Shown: piece after piece, positions 18,818-26,496 of the stretch
How the letters are laid out: every line of letters begins with the position of its first letter
How positions within the stretch are numbered: position 1 is the first letter of the stretch
Origin: Tidjanibacter sp.
GTDB taxonomy: Bacteria; Bacteroidota; Bacteroidia; Bacteroidales; Rikenellaceae
DNA length: 32,612 nt
NCBI GenBank assembly: GCA_017466345.1
Contig: JAFTUI010000001.1
Location: 77,808 to 110,419, forward strand
Direction of reading: 5' to 3'
Notes under the pieces: model-generated
Seen by the model: only the letters and a program-made list of their open reading frames with translations
Told to the model about the DNA's origin: nothing
Database searches by the model: none
Made by a program: the position numbers and the translations under genes

Positions 18818-20125
18818 ATGAAACAAGATATGATTGTAATCCTCGACCTCGGTAGCCACCACAATACGGTACTCGCGAGAGCTATCCGCGCTCTGGGCGT
18901 ATATAGCGAGATATATCCCCACGACATCACAGCCGAGGAGTTGAAGGCTCTTCCCAACGTGAAAGGTGTGATTATCAATGGCGGTGAGAATAATGTGATT
19001 GACGGTGTGGAAATTGATGTGCTGCCCGAGATTTATGGCGCAGGATTTCCTGTTATTGCCGCAGGTCATCCAAAGGCTCTCTGCGAAGTAAAACTCGCTG
19101 CCTTTGAGGACAACGAAGAGGCCATTAAAGAGGCTGTTAGGGGCTTTGTTTTCGACACCTGCAAGGCTGAGGCTAACTGGAATATGAAAAACTTTGTGAG
19201 CGACCAGGTGGAACTCATCCGTCAGCAGGTGGGCGACAAGAAGGTCCTCTTGGCTCTTTCGGGAGGTATAGACTCTTCGGTTGTGGCAGCACTCCTCTTG
19301 AAGGCTATTGGCAACAACCTTGTGTGTGTGCACGTCAACCACGGACTTATGCGCAAGGGCGAGAGCGAAAACGTGGTGGAGGTCTTTGGCAGGCAACTCA
19401 ATGCAAATCTTGTGTATGTAGATGCAACGGAACGCTTCCTTACAAAGTTGGAAGGCGTAGAGGACCCCGAACAGAAACGCAAAATCATTGGTGGCGAGTT
19501 TATCCGCGTATTTGAGGAGGAGGCACGCAAACTCGATGGTATAGACTTTCTCGGCCAGGGTACCATCTATCCCGATATCGTTGAGAGCGGCACCAAGACT
19601 GCCAAGATGGTCAAGTCGCACCACAACGTAGGCGGACTGCCCGAAGATATGCAGTTCGGACTCGTGGAGCCCCTCAAACAACTCTTCAAAGACGAGGTTA
19701 GGGCTTGCGGTGTAGAGTTGGGTTTGCCCTACGAGATGGTTTATCGCCAGCCATTCCCAGGTCCCGGTTTGGGCGTTAGGTGCCTCGGCGCCATTACACG
19801 CGATAGGTTGGAGGCTGTGCGCGAGAGCGATGCCATACTGCGTGAGGAGTTCGCACTTGCGGGCTTGGACAAGAAGGTTTGGCAGTATTTTACCATCGTG
19901 CCCGACTTTAAGTCGGTGGGCGTGAGGAATAACGCCCGCAGTTACGATTGGCCCGTAATCATCCGTGCTGTGAACACCATTGACGCTATGACTGCCTCTA
20001 TCGAGCATATTGATTGGGCAATCTTGGACAAAATCACCAAACGTATCTTGGAAGAGGTGCCAAACGTCAATCGTGTATGTTACGATATGTCGCCTAAGCC
20101 CTCCGCTACCATCGAATGGGAATAA
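18818..20125 (+). CDS. guaA: GMP synthase with degenerate glutaminase domain
   Basis: The C-terminal part is a complete GMP synthase, which aminates XMP using ATP. It has the pyrophosphatase P-loop LALSGGIDSSVVA (about 146-157), VHVNHGLMRKGE, DFLGQGTIYPD, RQPFPGPGLGVRCLG, and the usual KPSATIEWE terminus. The N-terminal class I glutaminase is only about 115 residues instead of about 200. The start is recognisable (ILDLGSHHNTVLARAIRALG; VIINGG), but the GICYG nucleophile elbow is gone: the chain reads FPVIAAGHPKAL, then jumps to the segment preceding the synthase (GFVFDTC). No Cys-His-Glu triad can be made. The total is 435 residues against about 510-525. The frame is open with no sign of sequencing error. 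The enzyme may use free ammonia or a separate glutaminase partner. Confidence 0.93.
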   Translation: MKQDMIVILDLGSHHNTVLARAIRALGVYSEIYPHDITAEELKALPNVKGVIINGGENNVIDGVEIDVLPEIYGAGFPVIAAGHPKALCEVKLAAFEDNEEAIKEAVRGFVFDTCKAEANWNMKNFVSDQVELIRQQVGDKKVLLALSGGIDSSVVAALLLKAIGNNLVCVHVNHGLMRKGESENVVEVFGRQLNANLVYVDATERFLTKLEGVEDPEQKRKIIGGEFIRVFEEEARKLDGIDFLGQGTIYPDIVESGTKTAKMVKSHHNVGGLPEDMQFGLVEPLKQLFKDEVRACGVELGLPYEMVYRQPFPGPGLGVRCLGAITRDRLEAVRESDAILREEFALAGLDKKVWQYFTIVPDFKSVGVRNNARSYDWPVIIRAVNTIDAMTASIEHIDWAILDKITKRILEEVPNVNRVCYDMSPKPSATIEWE

Positions 20126-20126
20126 A

Positions 20127-20218
20127 GCATATATAGCGGGTAAATTTTGCACCGCACTTCGAAAACTCCCTCCTCGTTTACGCTTAGCAAACTCGGAGGG
20201 AGTTTTCTTGTACACCTA
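20127..20218. repeat. Dispersed ~90-bp terminator-bearing repeat, copy 1
   Basis: The segment starts GCATATA two bases after the guaA stop. It aligns over about 92 bp with 32157-32248, which starts five bases after the yidC stop. Shared blocks, in order, are GCATATA, GCGG, TTGCAC, CCTCCTC, TTTACG, AAACT, GGAGGG and TTTTCTTGT, ending CCTA. The central hairpin differs between copies by compensating changes, so the pairing is kept. Confidence 0.65.
20161..20209 (+). terminator. Intrinsic terminator of the purine array
   Basis: AAAACTCCCTCC (20162-20173) pairs perfectly with GGAGGGAGTTTT (20195-20206). A 2-nt internal loop and GTTT/AAAC pairs extend the stem, and TTTTCTTG follows. It lies about 36 nt after the guaA stop and closes the plus-strand operon. 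The A-rich left flank could also let it work for minus-strand transcripts. Confidence 0.85.
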
Positions 20219-20238
20219 CTACTCGCCTCACAAATAAA

Positions 20239-20268
20239 CTCGCGGGTATCTTTTTTGATACCCGCGAG
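20239..20268 (-). terminator. Perfect 12-bp inverted repeat, probable terminator of the LRR gene
   Basis: CTCGCGGGTATC (20239-20250) and GATACCCGCGAG (20257-20268) form 12 uninterrupted pairs around a 6-nt loop. It lies about 60 nt past the stop of the minus-strand LRR gene. On that strand the hairpin is followed by TTTATTTG, a weak U-tract. With the guaA terminator it separates two converging transcription units. Confidence 0.55.
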
Positions 20269-20328
20269 CAAAACGGCGAAAAGTCTTTAATGCCCTATAA
20301 GTCCTTAAAGCCCTTAAAGCCTTAACGC

Positions 20329-22065
20329 CTACTCAAACTGATAGGGTTCGATATATTCTGCATACTCGCTCCAACCCTCGGCAGCCTTGTATGCATCCAC
20401 GCTTGCACGAGGTACATAAATCTTTCGTCCCGAAGCATTATCGTCAAACATATCCCCATATCCACTCGGAGGAGTCGTAGCCTTACAATATACACTTGTC
20501 AGCGAGGTGCAACCATAGAATGCATACCCTCCAATATAAGTAACACCATTGCCAATGGTTACACTTGCCAGCGAGGTGCAGCCAGAGAATGCAGCCACTC
20601 CAATCGAAGTAACGCTGTCGGGAATGGTAATACTTGTCAGTGAGGAGCAATAAGCGAATACACCATATCCAATCGAAGTAACACTATCGGGAATGGTATA
20701 TTCGGTAAGCCCTGCGGGGGCAAAAGAGTTTAATACACCATCTATAATCAAGCAACGACCATCATTCGAAGCATATTTGCCATAAATGCTTTTCAGCGAG
20801 GTGCAACCAGAGAATGCAGACTCTTCAATAGAGGTAACGCTGTCGGGAATGGTAACAGTTGTCAGCGAGGAGCAACTATCGAAGGCAGAACTCCAAATCT
20901 CAGTAACGCTGTCGGGAATGGTAATGCTTGTCAGCGAGGTGCAATAATAGAATGCATAGTGTCCTATCATAGTAACGCTATCGGGAATGGTATATTCGGT
21001 AAGCCCTGCGGGGGCAAACGAGTTGAGGGTACCACCAATAATCAAGCAACGACCATCATTCGAAGTATATTTGCCATAAATACTTTTCAGCGAGGTGCAA
21101 CCACCGAATGTACCATATTCAATCGAAGTAACGCCATCGGGAATGGTAACACTTGTCAGCGAGGAGCAACCAGAGAATGCACAACTTCCAATCGAAGTAA
21201 CTCCATTGCCAATAGTAATGCTTGTCAGCGAGGTGCAATAACGGAATGCAGAATCTCCAATCTCAGTAACACTATCGGGAATGGTAACACTTGTCAGCGA
21301 GGTGCAATCCCAGAATGCATAATTTCCAATAGAAGTAACGCTGTCGCCAATTGTGAGTTTAGAGAATTTAGCACCTTTAAGCCAACCATAATTAGAAGGA
21401 TAATTACTGTAAGTGTAATTGGTTTCTACAAGTTTGCTATTGATTATCAACTCGCCAGTGCAACCAGAGAATGCAGACTCTCTAATCGAAGTGACGCCAT
21501 TACCAATGGTTACGCTTGTCAGTGAGGTGCAACCCTCGAATGCATAATCTCCAATCTCAGTAACGCTATCGGGAATGGTAATGCTTGTCAGCGAGGTGCA
21601 CCCATAGAATGCCCACTCTCCAATCTCAGTAACGCTATCGGGAATGGTAATACTTGTCAGCGAGGAGCACTCATCGAATGCCTGCTTTCCAATCTCAGTA
21701 ACACTGTCGGGAATAGTAATGCCTGTCAGCGAAGCGCATCCCTGGAAAGCATTATCCCCAATCGAAGTAATATTTCCATTAAAAGTGATTATCCCTTTGT
21801 CGTCTTCGTAGGTATTAGATAAAATATCGACACCGAAAGCACTTGTGTCGTGCGGTATGACAATACACCCATCGGTCGAAATGTACTGAATTTGGTCACA
21901 GTAAGGGACATCAGTGTCCGAAGAATCATCTCCATCATCGGGCTTTTCCCCAGGCTGCTCGGTGTTGGGCTTGTCGTTGGGATTGACGTTGTCATCTCCC
22001 TGCTCTTCGCAACCAACCACACAAAGTAGTGCAAGCGTAGTAAGAATGGTAAAAAGTTTCTTCAT
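20329..22065 (-). CDS. BspA-like leucine-rich repeat surface lipoprotein
   Basis: The 578-residue protein starts with a lipoprotein signal peptide (MKKLFTILTTLALLCVVGC) whose lipidated cysteine is C19. An acidic stretch (EEQGDD) follows, resembling the Bacteroidota export signal for lipoproteins displayed on the cell surface. A low-complexity linker rich in D, P, N and E runs to about residue 50. The rest is about fifteen LRR_5/TpLRR repeats of about 23 residues (LTSITIPDSVTEIGxxAFxxC), interrupted by two near-identical inserts beginning KSIYGKY and containing NDGRCLII and SFAPAGLTEYTIP. The chain ends in a short non-repeat cap (GRKIYVPRASVDAYKAAEGW). Such proteins often mediate adhesion or host contact, but the ligand is unknown. 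It is a single-gene unit on the opposite strand to the purine array. Confidence 0.88.
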   Translation of the reverse strand: MKKLFTILTTLALLCVVGCEEQGDDNVNPNDKPNTEQPGEKPDDGDDSSDTDVPYCDQIQYISTDGCIVIPHDTSAFGVDILSNTYEDDKGIITFNGNITSIGDNAFQGCASLTGITIPDSVTEIGKQAFDECSSLTSITIPDSVTEIGEWAFYGCTSLTSITIPDSVTEIGDYAFEGCTSLTSVTIGNGVTSIRESAFSGCTGELIINSKLVETNYTYSNYPSNYGWLKGAKFSKLTIGDSVTSIGNYAFWDCTSLTSVTIPDSVTEIGDSAFRYCTSLTSITIGNGVTSIGSCAFSGCSSLTSVTIPDGVTSIEYGTFGGCTSLKSIYGKYTSNDGRCLIIGGTLNSFAPAGLTEYTIPDSVTMIGHYAFYYCTSLTSITIPDSVTEIWSSAFDSCSSLTTVTIPDSVTSIEESAFSGCTSLKSIYGKYASNDGRCLIIDGVLNSFAPAGLTEYTIPDSVTSIGYGVFAYCSSLTSITIPDSVTSIGVAAFSGCTSLASVTIGNGVTYIGGYAFYGCTSLTSVYCKATTPPSGYGDMFDDNASGRKIYVPRASVDAYKAAEGWSEYAEYIEPYQFE

Positions 22066-22207
22066 AGTATTATTATTACTGTTTGGTTAATTTTGCAACT
22101 AATTGAGTATTAACAAAATACCCCCTCTGCACCTCGAAAATCGGGAGGAGTATCATATACCCTTATGTTGAACTCGCGTTCACTGTCTATGTAGGTGTTT
22201 AATCACA

Positions 22208-22230
22208 CAAATATACATCTTTTCTTCAAA
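22208..22230 (-). promoter_or_regulatory. Candidate promoter of the LRR lipoprotein gene
   Basis: Read on the minus strand, TATATTTG (22215-22208) matches the TAnnTTTG consensus. A TTTG (22230-22227) lies 11 nt upstream, closer than usual, so the -33 match is weak. Transcription would start near 22200, leaving a leader of about 135 nt before the ATG at 22065. Confidence 0.4.
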
Positions 22231-22248
22231 AATGGCGTGGGTTGAGAG

Positions 22249-22288
22249 ATAAAAAACTCCCGACCTTTTTGCAAGGTCGGGAGTTTGG
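22249..22288 (-). terminator. Intrinsic terminator after buk
   Basis: AAACTCCCGACCTT (22254-22267) and AAGGTCGGGAGTTT (22273-22286) form a 14-bp stem with a 5-nt loop. Read on the minus strand it is followed by a T-run (TTTTTTA). It lies about 25 nt beyond the buk stop and ends the ackA-ptb-buk unit. Confidence 0.85.
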
Positions 22289-22310
22289 TGTAAGGGGATA
22301 CGAGGAACGG

Positions 22311-23387
22311 TTACTCGTAAACCTTAGGAGTGAGTTTGCCTTCAAGAACCCTCTGGGCGTTCATTGCAAGTGCCTCCAACTCGTTCTCGCCGGGCATAAC
22401 AACCACCTTCGCCATAGGCTCAATCATACTCTTAATATAGCCCACAACATTCTTGTCGTAAGCGATACCGCCAGTGAGAATGACAGCGTCTACCTCGCCT
22501 TTCAGCACGGCAATCATCTGACCGATGAACTTACCAACGCCATAAGCCATAGCATCAGCAACCAAGATAGCCTCCTTGTCGCCAGCGTTATAGCGGTTCT
22601 CAACCTCGCGCATATCGTTGGTATTGAGGTGAGCCACTACGCCGCCTTTGCCGTTAATCATCTTAGCTACCTCGGCAAGGGTGTATTTGCCGCTCATACA
22701 CATCTTAGCAAATGCCAAGGCGGGAACGGTACCTGCACGCTCGGGCGAGAAGGGACCCTCGCCGTCCAAAGCGTTATTCACGTCTACAACCAAGCCTTTG
22801 CGGTGTGCGCCAATCGAGATGCCACCACCCATATGGGCTACAACAAGGTTCAGCTCCTCGTAGGGTTTGCCAATCTTATCGGCATAGACGCGAGCCACAG
22901 CCTTTTGGTTTAGGGCGTGGAAGATGGACTGACGCTCCAAAGCGGGAATGCCCGAGAGGCGTGCCACATCCTGCAACTCATCCACAACAACGGGATCGGC
23001 AATGTAAGCACCAACGCCTGCGAGTTTTGCAATCTCGGCAGCCAAAAGTGCGCCCAAGTTCGAGGCGTGCTGACCTGCGGGGCGTTCCTTAATGTCCTCA
23101 ATCATCTTCTCGTTTACCTCGTAGGTGCCGCTGGGAATGGGTTTCAGCAGACCGCCACGACCAATCACAGCGTCCAAATCGGTCAGGGCAATGCCCGACT
23201 GTTTGATAGCATCGAGAATCACATCCCTGCGGAAGTCGAGCTGGTCGAGGATGGTCTTATAGCGACCAATCTCCTCGCTCGAATGGCGCAAAGTGGTCGA
23301 GAAAAGCTCCTTATCGTTTTCGAAAACGGCAACCTTAGTCGAAGTCGAACCAGGGTTGATGGTCAAAATTTTATAGGTTTTCTCCAT
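22311..23387 (-). CDS. buk: Butyrate kinase (or branched-chain acyl kinase)
   Basis: This ASKHA-fold kinase makes ATP and a fatty acid from butyryl phosphate, the product of the upstream-encoded Ptb. The 358-residue protein has the phosphate-binding motif NPGSTSTK (11-18), AVIGRGGLLKPI, AHMGGGISIGAHRKG, and ILTGGIAYDK near the C-terminus, all typical of butyrate kinase. Length matches the family (about 355). Sequence alone does not separate butyrate from isobutyrate or isovalerate as substrate. It is the last gene of a minus-strand set, 32 nt after ptb. Confidence 0.93.
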   Translation of the reverse strand: MEKTYKILTINPGSTSTKVAVFENDKELFSTTLRHSSEEIGRYKTILDQLDFRRDVILDAIKQSGIALTDLDAVIGRGGLLKPIPSGTYEVNEKMIEDIKERPAGQHASNLGALLAAEIAKLAGVGAYIADPVVVDELQDVARLSGIPALERQSIFHALNQKAVARVYADKIGKPYEELNLVVAHMGGGISIGAHRKGLVVDVNNALDGEGPFSPERAGTVPALAFAKMCMSGKYTLAEVAKMINGKGGVVAHLNTNDMREVENRYNAGDKEAILVADAMAYGVGKFIGQMIAVLKGEVDAVILTGGIAYDKNVVGYIKSMIEPMAKVVVMPGENELEALAMNAQRVLEGKLTPKVYE

Positions 23388-23419
23388 AGTGTTATAAAGA
23401 TGTGTTTTAGGTGTTTAGA

Positions 23420-24322
23420 CTATTTTGCCGACAAGCAAGCCAAGGCGATGGAGTAGAGTTTGGTCTTGGTCGAATCGCCACGCGAAGTGAGTACACAGGG
23501 TGCCGAAGGACCTGCAACCATAGCTGCTAACTCGGCGCCCGCAAACTTCGAGCAAGCTTTGAAGAATACGTTGCCACTCTCGATATTGGGGAAGAGCAAG
23601 CAATCTGCATCACCAGCCACAGGACCGGTGAGTTTTTTGATCTTCACGCTCTCAGGGTCAATAGCAACATCGAGTGCAAGGGGACCCTGGAAGAGTGCAT
23701 TGCCGAGTTCGCCATTCTGACCCATCTCCGACAAGGCAGCAGCCTCCACCGAACTTACAACCTTAGGCAAGAGCTGCTCGCTGGGAGCCAAGAGAGCCAC
23801 TTTGGGCTGCTCAATACCGAGGTTGTTTGCAATCTCTACAAGGTACTTAGCAATCTGTTTCTTCTGGTCGAGGGTGGGGCAGGGAAGAACTGCTACATCG
23901 CTCACTACGAGGAGTTTGTGGTAAGCGGGAACCTCCAAAACGGTAACGTGGCTAAGGGTAGTGCCTGCGGGAAGCAGACCCCACTCTTTGTTTAGTATAC
24001 CGCGCATATATTTGTCGGTAGGAACAACGCCCTTCATCAGTACATCGTACTCGCCATTGTGAACAGCCTTAACAGCAATCTCCACAGCCTTCACATCCTC
24101 GCTTTCGGGGATGATGTGGTATTGAGCCATATCTACGCCCTCTGCCTCGCAGGACTTCTTGATCTCTTCGGGGTCGCCAACCAGAGTAACCTCTGCCAAG
24201 CCAGCCTTGATAGCCATATCGGTTGCACCAATCGAGTGGGTGTCCTGACCGTATGCAACAATCATCTTCTTTTTGCCACGAGCCACTGCCGCAGCAACAA
24301 TCTCTTCCAAATGTTTAATCAT
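23420..24322 (-). CDS. ptb: Phosphate butyryltransferase
   Basis: Ptb swaps CoA for phosphate on butyryl-CoA or related acyl-CoAs, feeding the adjacent kinases. The 300-residue protein is a PTA_PTB-family enzyme: KGVVPTDKYMRGILNKEWGL, TLSHVTVLEVP, the NNLGIEQPKVALLAPSEQ segment and DCLLFPNIESGN. The short length and neighbouring buk favour Ptb over phosphate acetyltransferase. It lies between ackA (25-nt gap) and buk (32-nt gap), so one transacylase appears to serve two kinases. Confidence 0.9.
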   Translation of the reverse strand: MIKHLEEIVAAAVARGKKKMIVAYGQDTHSIGATDMAIKAGLAEVTLVGDPEEIKKSCEAEGVDMAQYHIIPESEDVKAVEIAVKAVHNGEYDVLMKGVVPTDKYMRGILNKEWGLLPAGTTLSHVTVLEVPAYHKLLVVSDVAVLPCPTLDQKKQIAKYLVEIANNLGIEQPKVALLAPSEQLLPKVVSSVEAAALSEMGQNGELGNALFQGPLALDVAIDPESVKIKKLTGPVAGDADCLLFPNIESGNVFFKACSKFAGAELAAMVAGPSAPCVLTSRGDSTKTKLYSIALACLSAK

Positions 24323-24347
24323 AGTCTTAAATAAAAGTGTTTTTAGG

Positions 24348-25565
24348 TTATTTTTTGAGTTTGCTTACAATGTTGAATGTGTCGGTAGCAATTACGAGCT
24401 CTTCGTTGGTGCCGATAACCACAACCTTAACTCTCGAAGTGGGAGCGGAGAGGACTTTGTCCTGACCCTTCACGCCGGCGTTAGCTGCCGAGTCGAACTC
24501 GATACCCATAAACTCCATACCTTTGCAGACGTACTCCCTCATCTCGGGACCATTCTCGCCCACACCACCTGTGAATACCAAAAGGTCGATGCCACCCATA
24601 GCAGCTGCATAGGAGCCAACGTACTTCTTCACGCGGTAGAAATATGCCTCCTCGGCATCAATAACAGTCTGATTACCAGCCTCGGCAGCAGCCCTAATAT
24701 CGCGCATATCAGATGATAGACCGCCCGAAAGTCCATAGATACCCGACTCCTTGTTGATGAGGCTCCAAATCTCCTCCATCGACTTACCCTCTTTGGTGTG
24801 GATGAAGTTGAGAACACCAGCATCAATCGAGCCACAACGAGTACCCATAATAACGCCATCTACGGGAGTAAGACCCATAGAGGTATCTACACTCTTGCCA
24901 TTCATCACAGCCGTAACCGAGCCACCATTGCCGATGTGGCAGGTAACGATTTTGGATTTCTCGAAGTCTAAGCCGACCATCTTAGCAGCCTGCTCGGCAA
25001 CAAAGCGGTGGCTGGTGCCGTGGAAGCCGTATGCACGCACCCTATACTCGTCATAGTAGCGGCGAGGAATACCATAGAGGAACGCCTTGGCGGGCATCGT
25101 CTGGTGGAATGCGGTGTCGAAGTTAGCCACCTGAGGAACACCTGGGAGGAGTTCATTGATGGCGTAGATTCCTTTGAGGTTGGCGGGTATGTGCAGGGGA
25201 GCCAAATCCACGCAACCCTCCACCATCTCCATAACAGCCTCGTTGATGAGAGTACTCTCTTTGAACTGCTCGCCACCGTGTACAACCCTATGACCTACTG
25301 CATCCAACTCTTCGAGCGAAGCAATAACGCCACTCTCGGGGTGGGTGATCGCCTTGATGATGAGGTCGATACCCACAGTGTGGTCGGGAATGTCGCACAC
25401 CATCTTTACGGGTTCCTTGCCTGTGGGTTTGTGAGTGATAACGCCATTTTCGATACCGATACGCTCTACAAGACCCTTTGCCAAGAGCGTGTTGTCGCTC
25501 TCGGTCATCTCAATTACCTGATACTTAATCGAACTGCTACCGCAGTTAAGAACAAGAATTACCAT
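24348..25565 (-). CDS. ackA: Acetate kinase
   Basis: AckA interconverts acetyl phosphate plus ADP with acetate plus ATP. The 405-residue protein carries LNCGSSSIKYQV (N7 of the first phosphate motif), GHRVVHGGEQF, FDTAFHQTMP, YGFHGTSHRFV and TGGVGENGPEMRE, the standard acetate kinase signatures. Propionate kinase is a close relative that cannot be excluded. It is the first metabolic gene of the minus-strand set, 45 nt after the response regulator. No phosphate acetyltransferase gene is beside it, which is the more common partner. Confidence 0.93.
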   Translation of the reverse strand: MVILVLNCGSSSIKYQVIEMTESDNTLLAKGLVERIGIENGVITHKPTGKEPVKMVCDIPDHTVGIDLIIKAITHPESGVIASLEELDAVGHRVVHGGEQFKESTLINEAVMEMVEGCVDLAPLHIPANLKGIYAINELLPGVPQVANFDTAFHQTMPAKAFLYGIPRRYYDEYRVRAYGFHGTSHRFVAEQAAKMVGLDFEKSKIVTCHIGNGGSVTAVMNGKSVDTSMGLTPVDGVIMGTRCGSIDAGVLNFIHTKEGKSMEEIWSLINKESGIYGLSGGLSSDMRDIRAAAEAGNQTVIDAEEAYFYRVKKYVGSYAAAMGGIDLLVFTGGVGENGPEMREYVCKGMEFMGIEFDSAANAGVKGQDKVLSAPTSRVKVVVIGTNEELVIATDTFNIVSKLKK

Positions 25566-25610
25566 AGTGTTTTTATATAATTTTGAATTTTGAATTATGC
25601 ATTTTGAATT

Positions 25611-26294
25611 CTATTGGTATTTGTAGCCCACGCCTTTGATGGTTACGATATGGTCCTCGCCAATCTTGGTGCGCAACTTACGAATATGTACGTCTATTGT
25701 GCGGTCGCCAACAATCACTTCGCTACCCCAAACCGAAGCGTAGATCTCCTCGCGCGAGAAGACCTTGTGGGGCTTTGAAAAGAGTAGGGCCAACAGCTGG
25801 AACTCCTTGCGTGGCAGCACAAGTTCTCTGCCATTTTTGATTACCACAAAACGCTCCTTGTCGATGGAAATGGTGTCGTTGGACGTGCTCTCGCCACTAT
25901 TTGCTCCCTCTTCGCTACCGCCCTCGCCACGTTTGAGGATGGCTTTGAGTCGGCTGACCAAAAGGCGAGGGTGGATGGGCTTGGTGATGTAGTCATCAGC
26001 ACCGAGGTCAAAACCCTGCAACTGTGACTCGTCTTCGCCTCGCGCCGAGAGGAAAACAATTAGGCAACCGGCAAGTTCGGGTATCTCTTTCAGATGGCGA
26101 CAAGTCTGCATACCATCCATTTCGGGCATCATCACATCGAGCAAAATGAGGTGCGGAAGGAACTCTTTCGCCCTCTCTATTGCCAAAAGTCCGTTGGAGG
26201 CAGTACTGACCTCGAAACCCTCGCGCGTGAGGTTGTAGCCCACAAATTCGAGAATGTCGGGTTCATCATCTACAAGCAGAATGCGGTAACTCAT
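25611..26294 (-). CDS. OmpR/PhoB-family response regulator
   Basis: The 227-residue protein has a receiver domain (residues 1-120; acidic pocket D9, D10; phosphorylation site D53 in LILLDVMMPEMDG; ITKP near the end). A Ser/Glu/Gly-rich linker of about 20 residues follows, then a winged-helix DNA-binding domain (LPRKEFQLLALLF, GDRTIDVHIRKLRTKIG, IKGVGYKYQ). No histidine kinase lies next to it, so it is an orphan in this window. It is 45 nt upstream of ackA on the same strand and could be co-transcribed with it, but its targets are unknown. Upstream lies a 202-nt divergent promoter region shared with the DUF349 gene. Confidence 0.93.
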   Translation of the reverse strand: MSYRILLVDDEPDILEFVGYNLTREGFEVSTASNGLLAIERAKEFLPHLILLDVMMPEMDGMQTCRHLKEIPELAGCLIVFLSARGEDESQLQGFDLGADDYITKPIHPRLLVSRLKAILKRGEGGSEEGANSGESTSNDTISIDKERFVVIKNGRELVLPRKEFQLLALLFSKPHKVFSREEIYASVWGSEVIVGDRTIDVHIRKLRTKIGEDHIVTIKGVGYKYQ

Positions 26295-26406
26295 AGTCTT
26301 TGGGTGGTATTAATCGTTTCAACCCCGAAAGGTAGTACTTTTTGCCGAGACTTCCTACAAAAAGATACCATATTTGTTTTAGGGGGTAAAATTTATTGCT
26401 TGGTGG

Positions 26407-26437
26407 TTGGAAAGTCGGGTAAAATGCCCTACATTTG
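26407..26437 (+). promoter_or_regulatory. Candidate promoter of the DUF349-pyrG-yidC unit
   Basis: TACATTTG (26430-26437) is a perfect TAnnTTTG box, and a TTG (26407-26409) lies 20 nt upstream, fitting -7 and -33 spacing. Transcription would start near 26444, about 50 nt before the ATG at 26497. The rest of the 202-nt divergent region shows no clear minus-strand box for the response regulator; TATCTTTTTG and TACCTTTC on that strand are only partial matches. Confidence 0.6.
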
Positions 26438-26496
26438 TAGGTTATCTGTGTGGTTGTAAGACCATACGGAGAAGTGAAACGTAAAAATTACTTTTT

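Noticed and set aside
18818..19200. Frameshift or sequencing error explaining the short guaA N-terminus
   Set aside because: The frame is continuous from a sensible ATG, and I did not find the missing glutaminase motif in the reading frames given; roughly 75-90 residues are simply absent.
18803..20215. 470-codon minus-strand open frame antisense to guaA
   Set aside because: It mirrors guaA almost exactly and resembles no protein family; guaA itself carries clear motifs in the forward frame.
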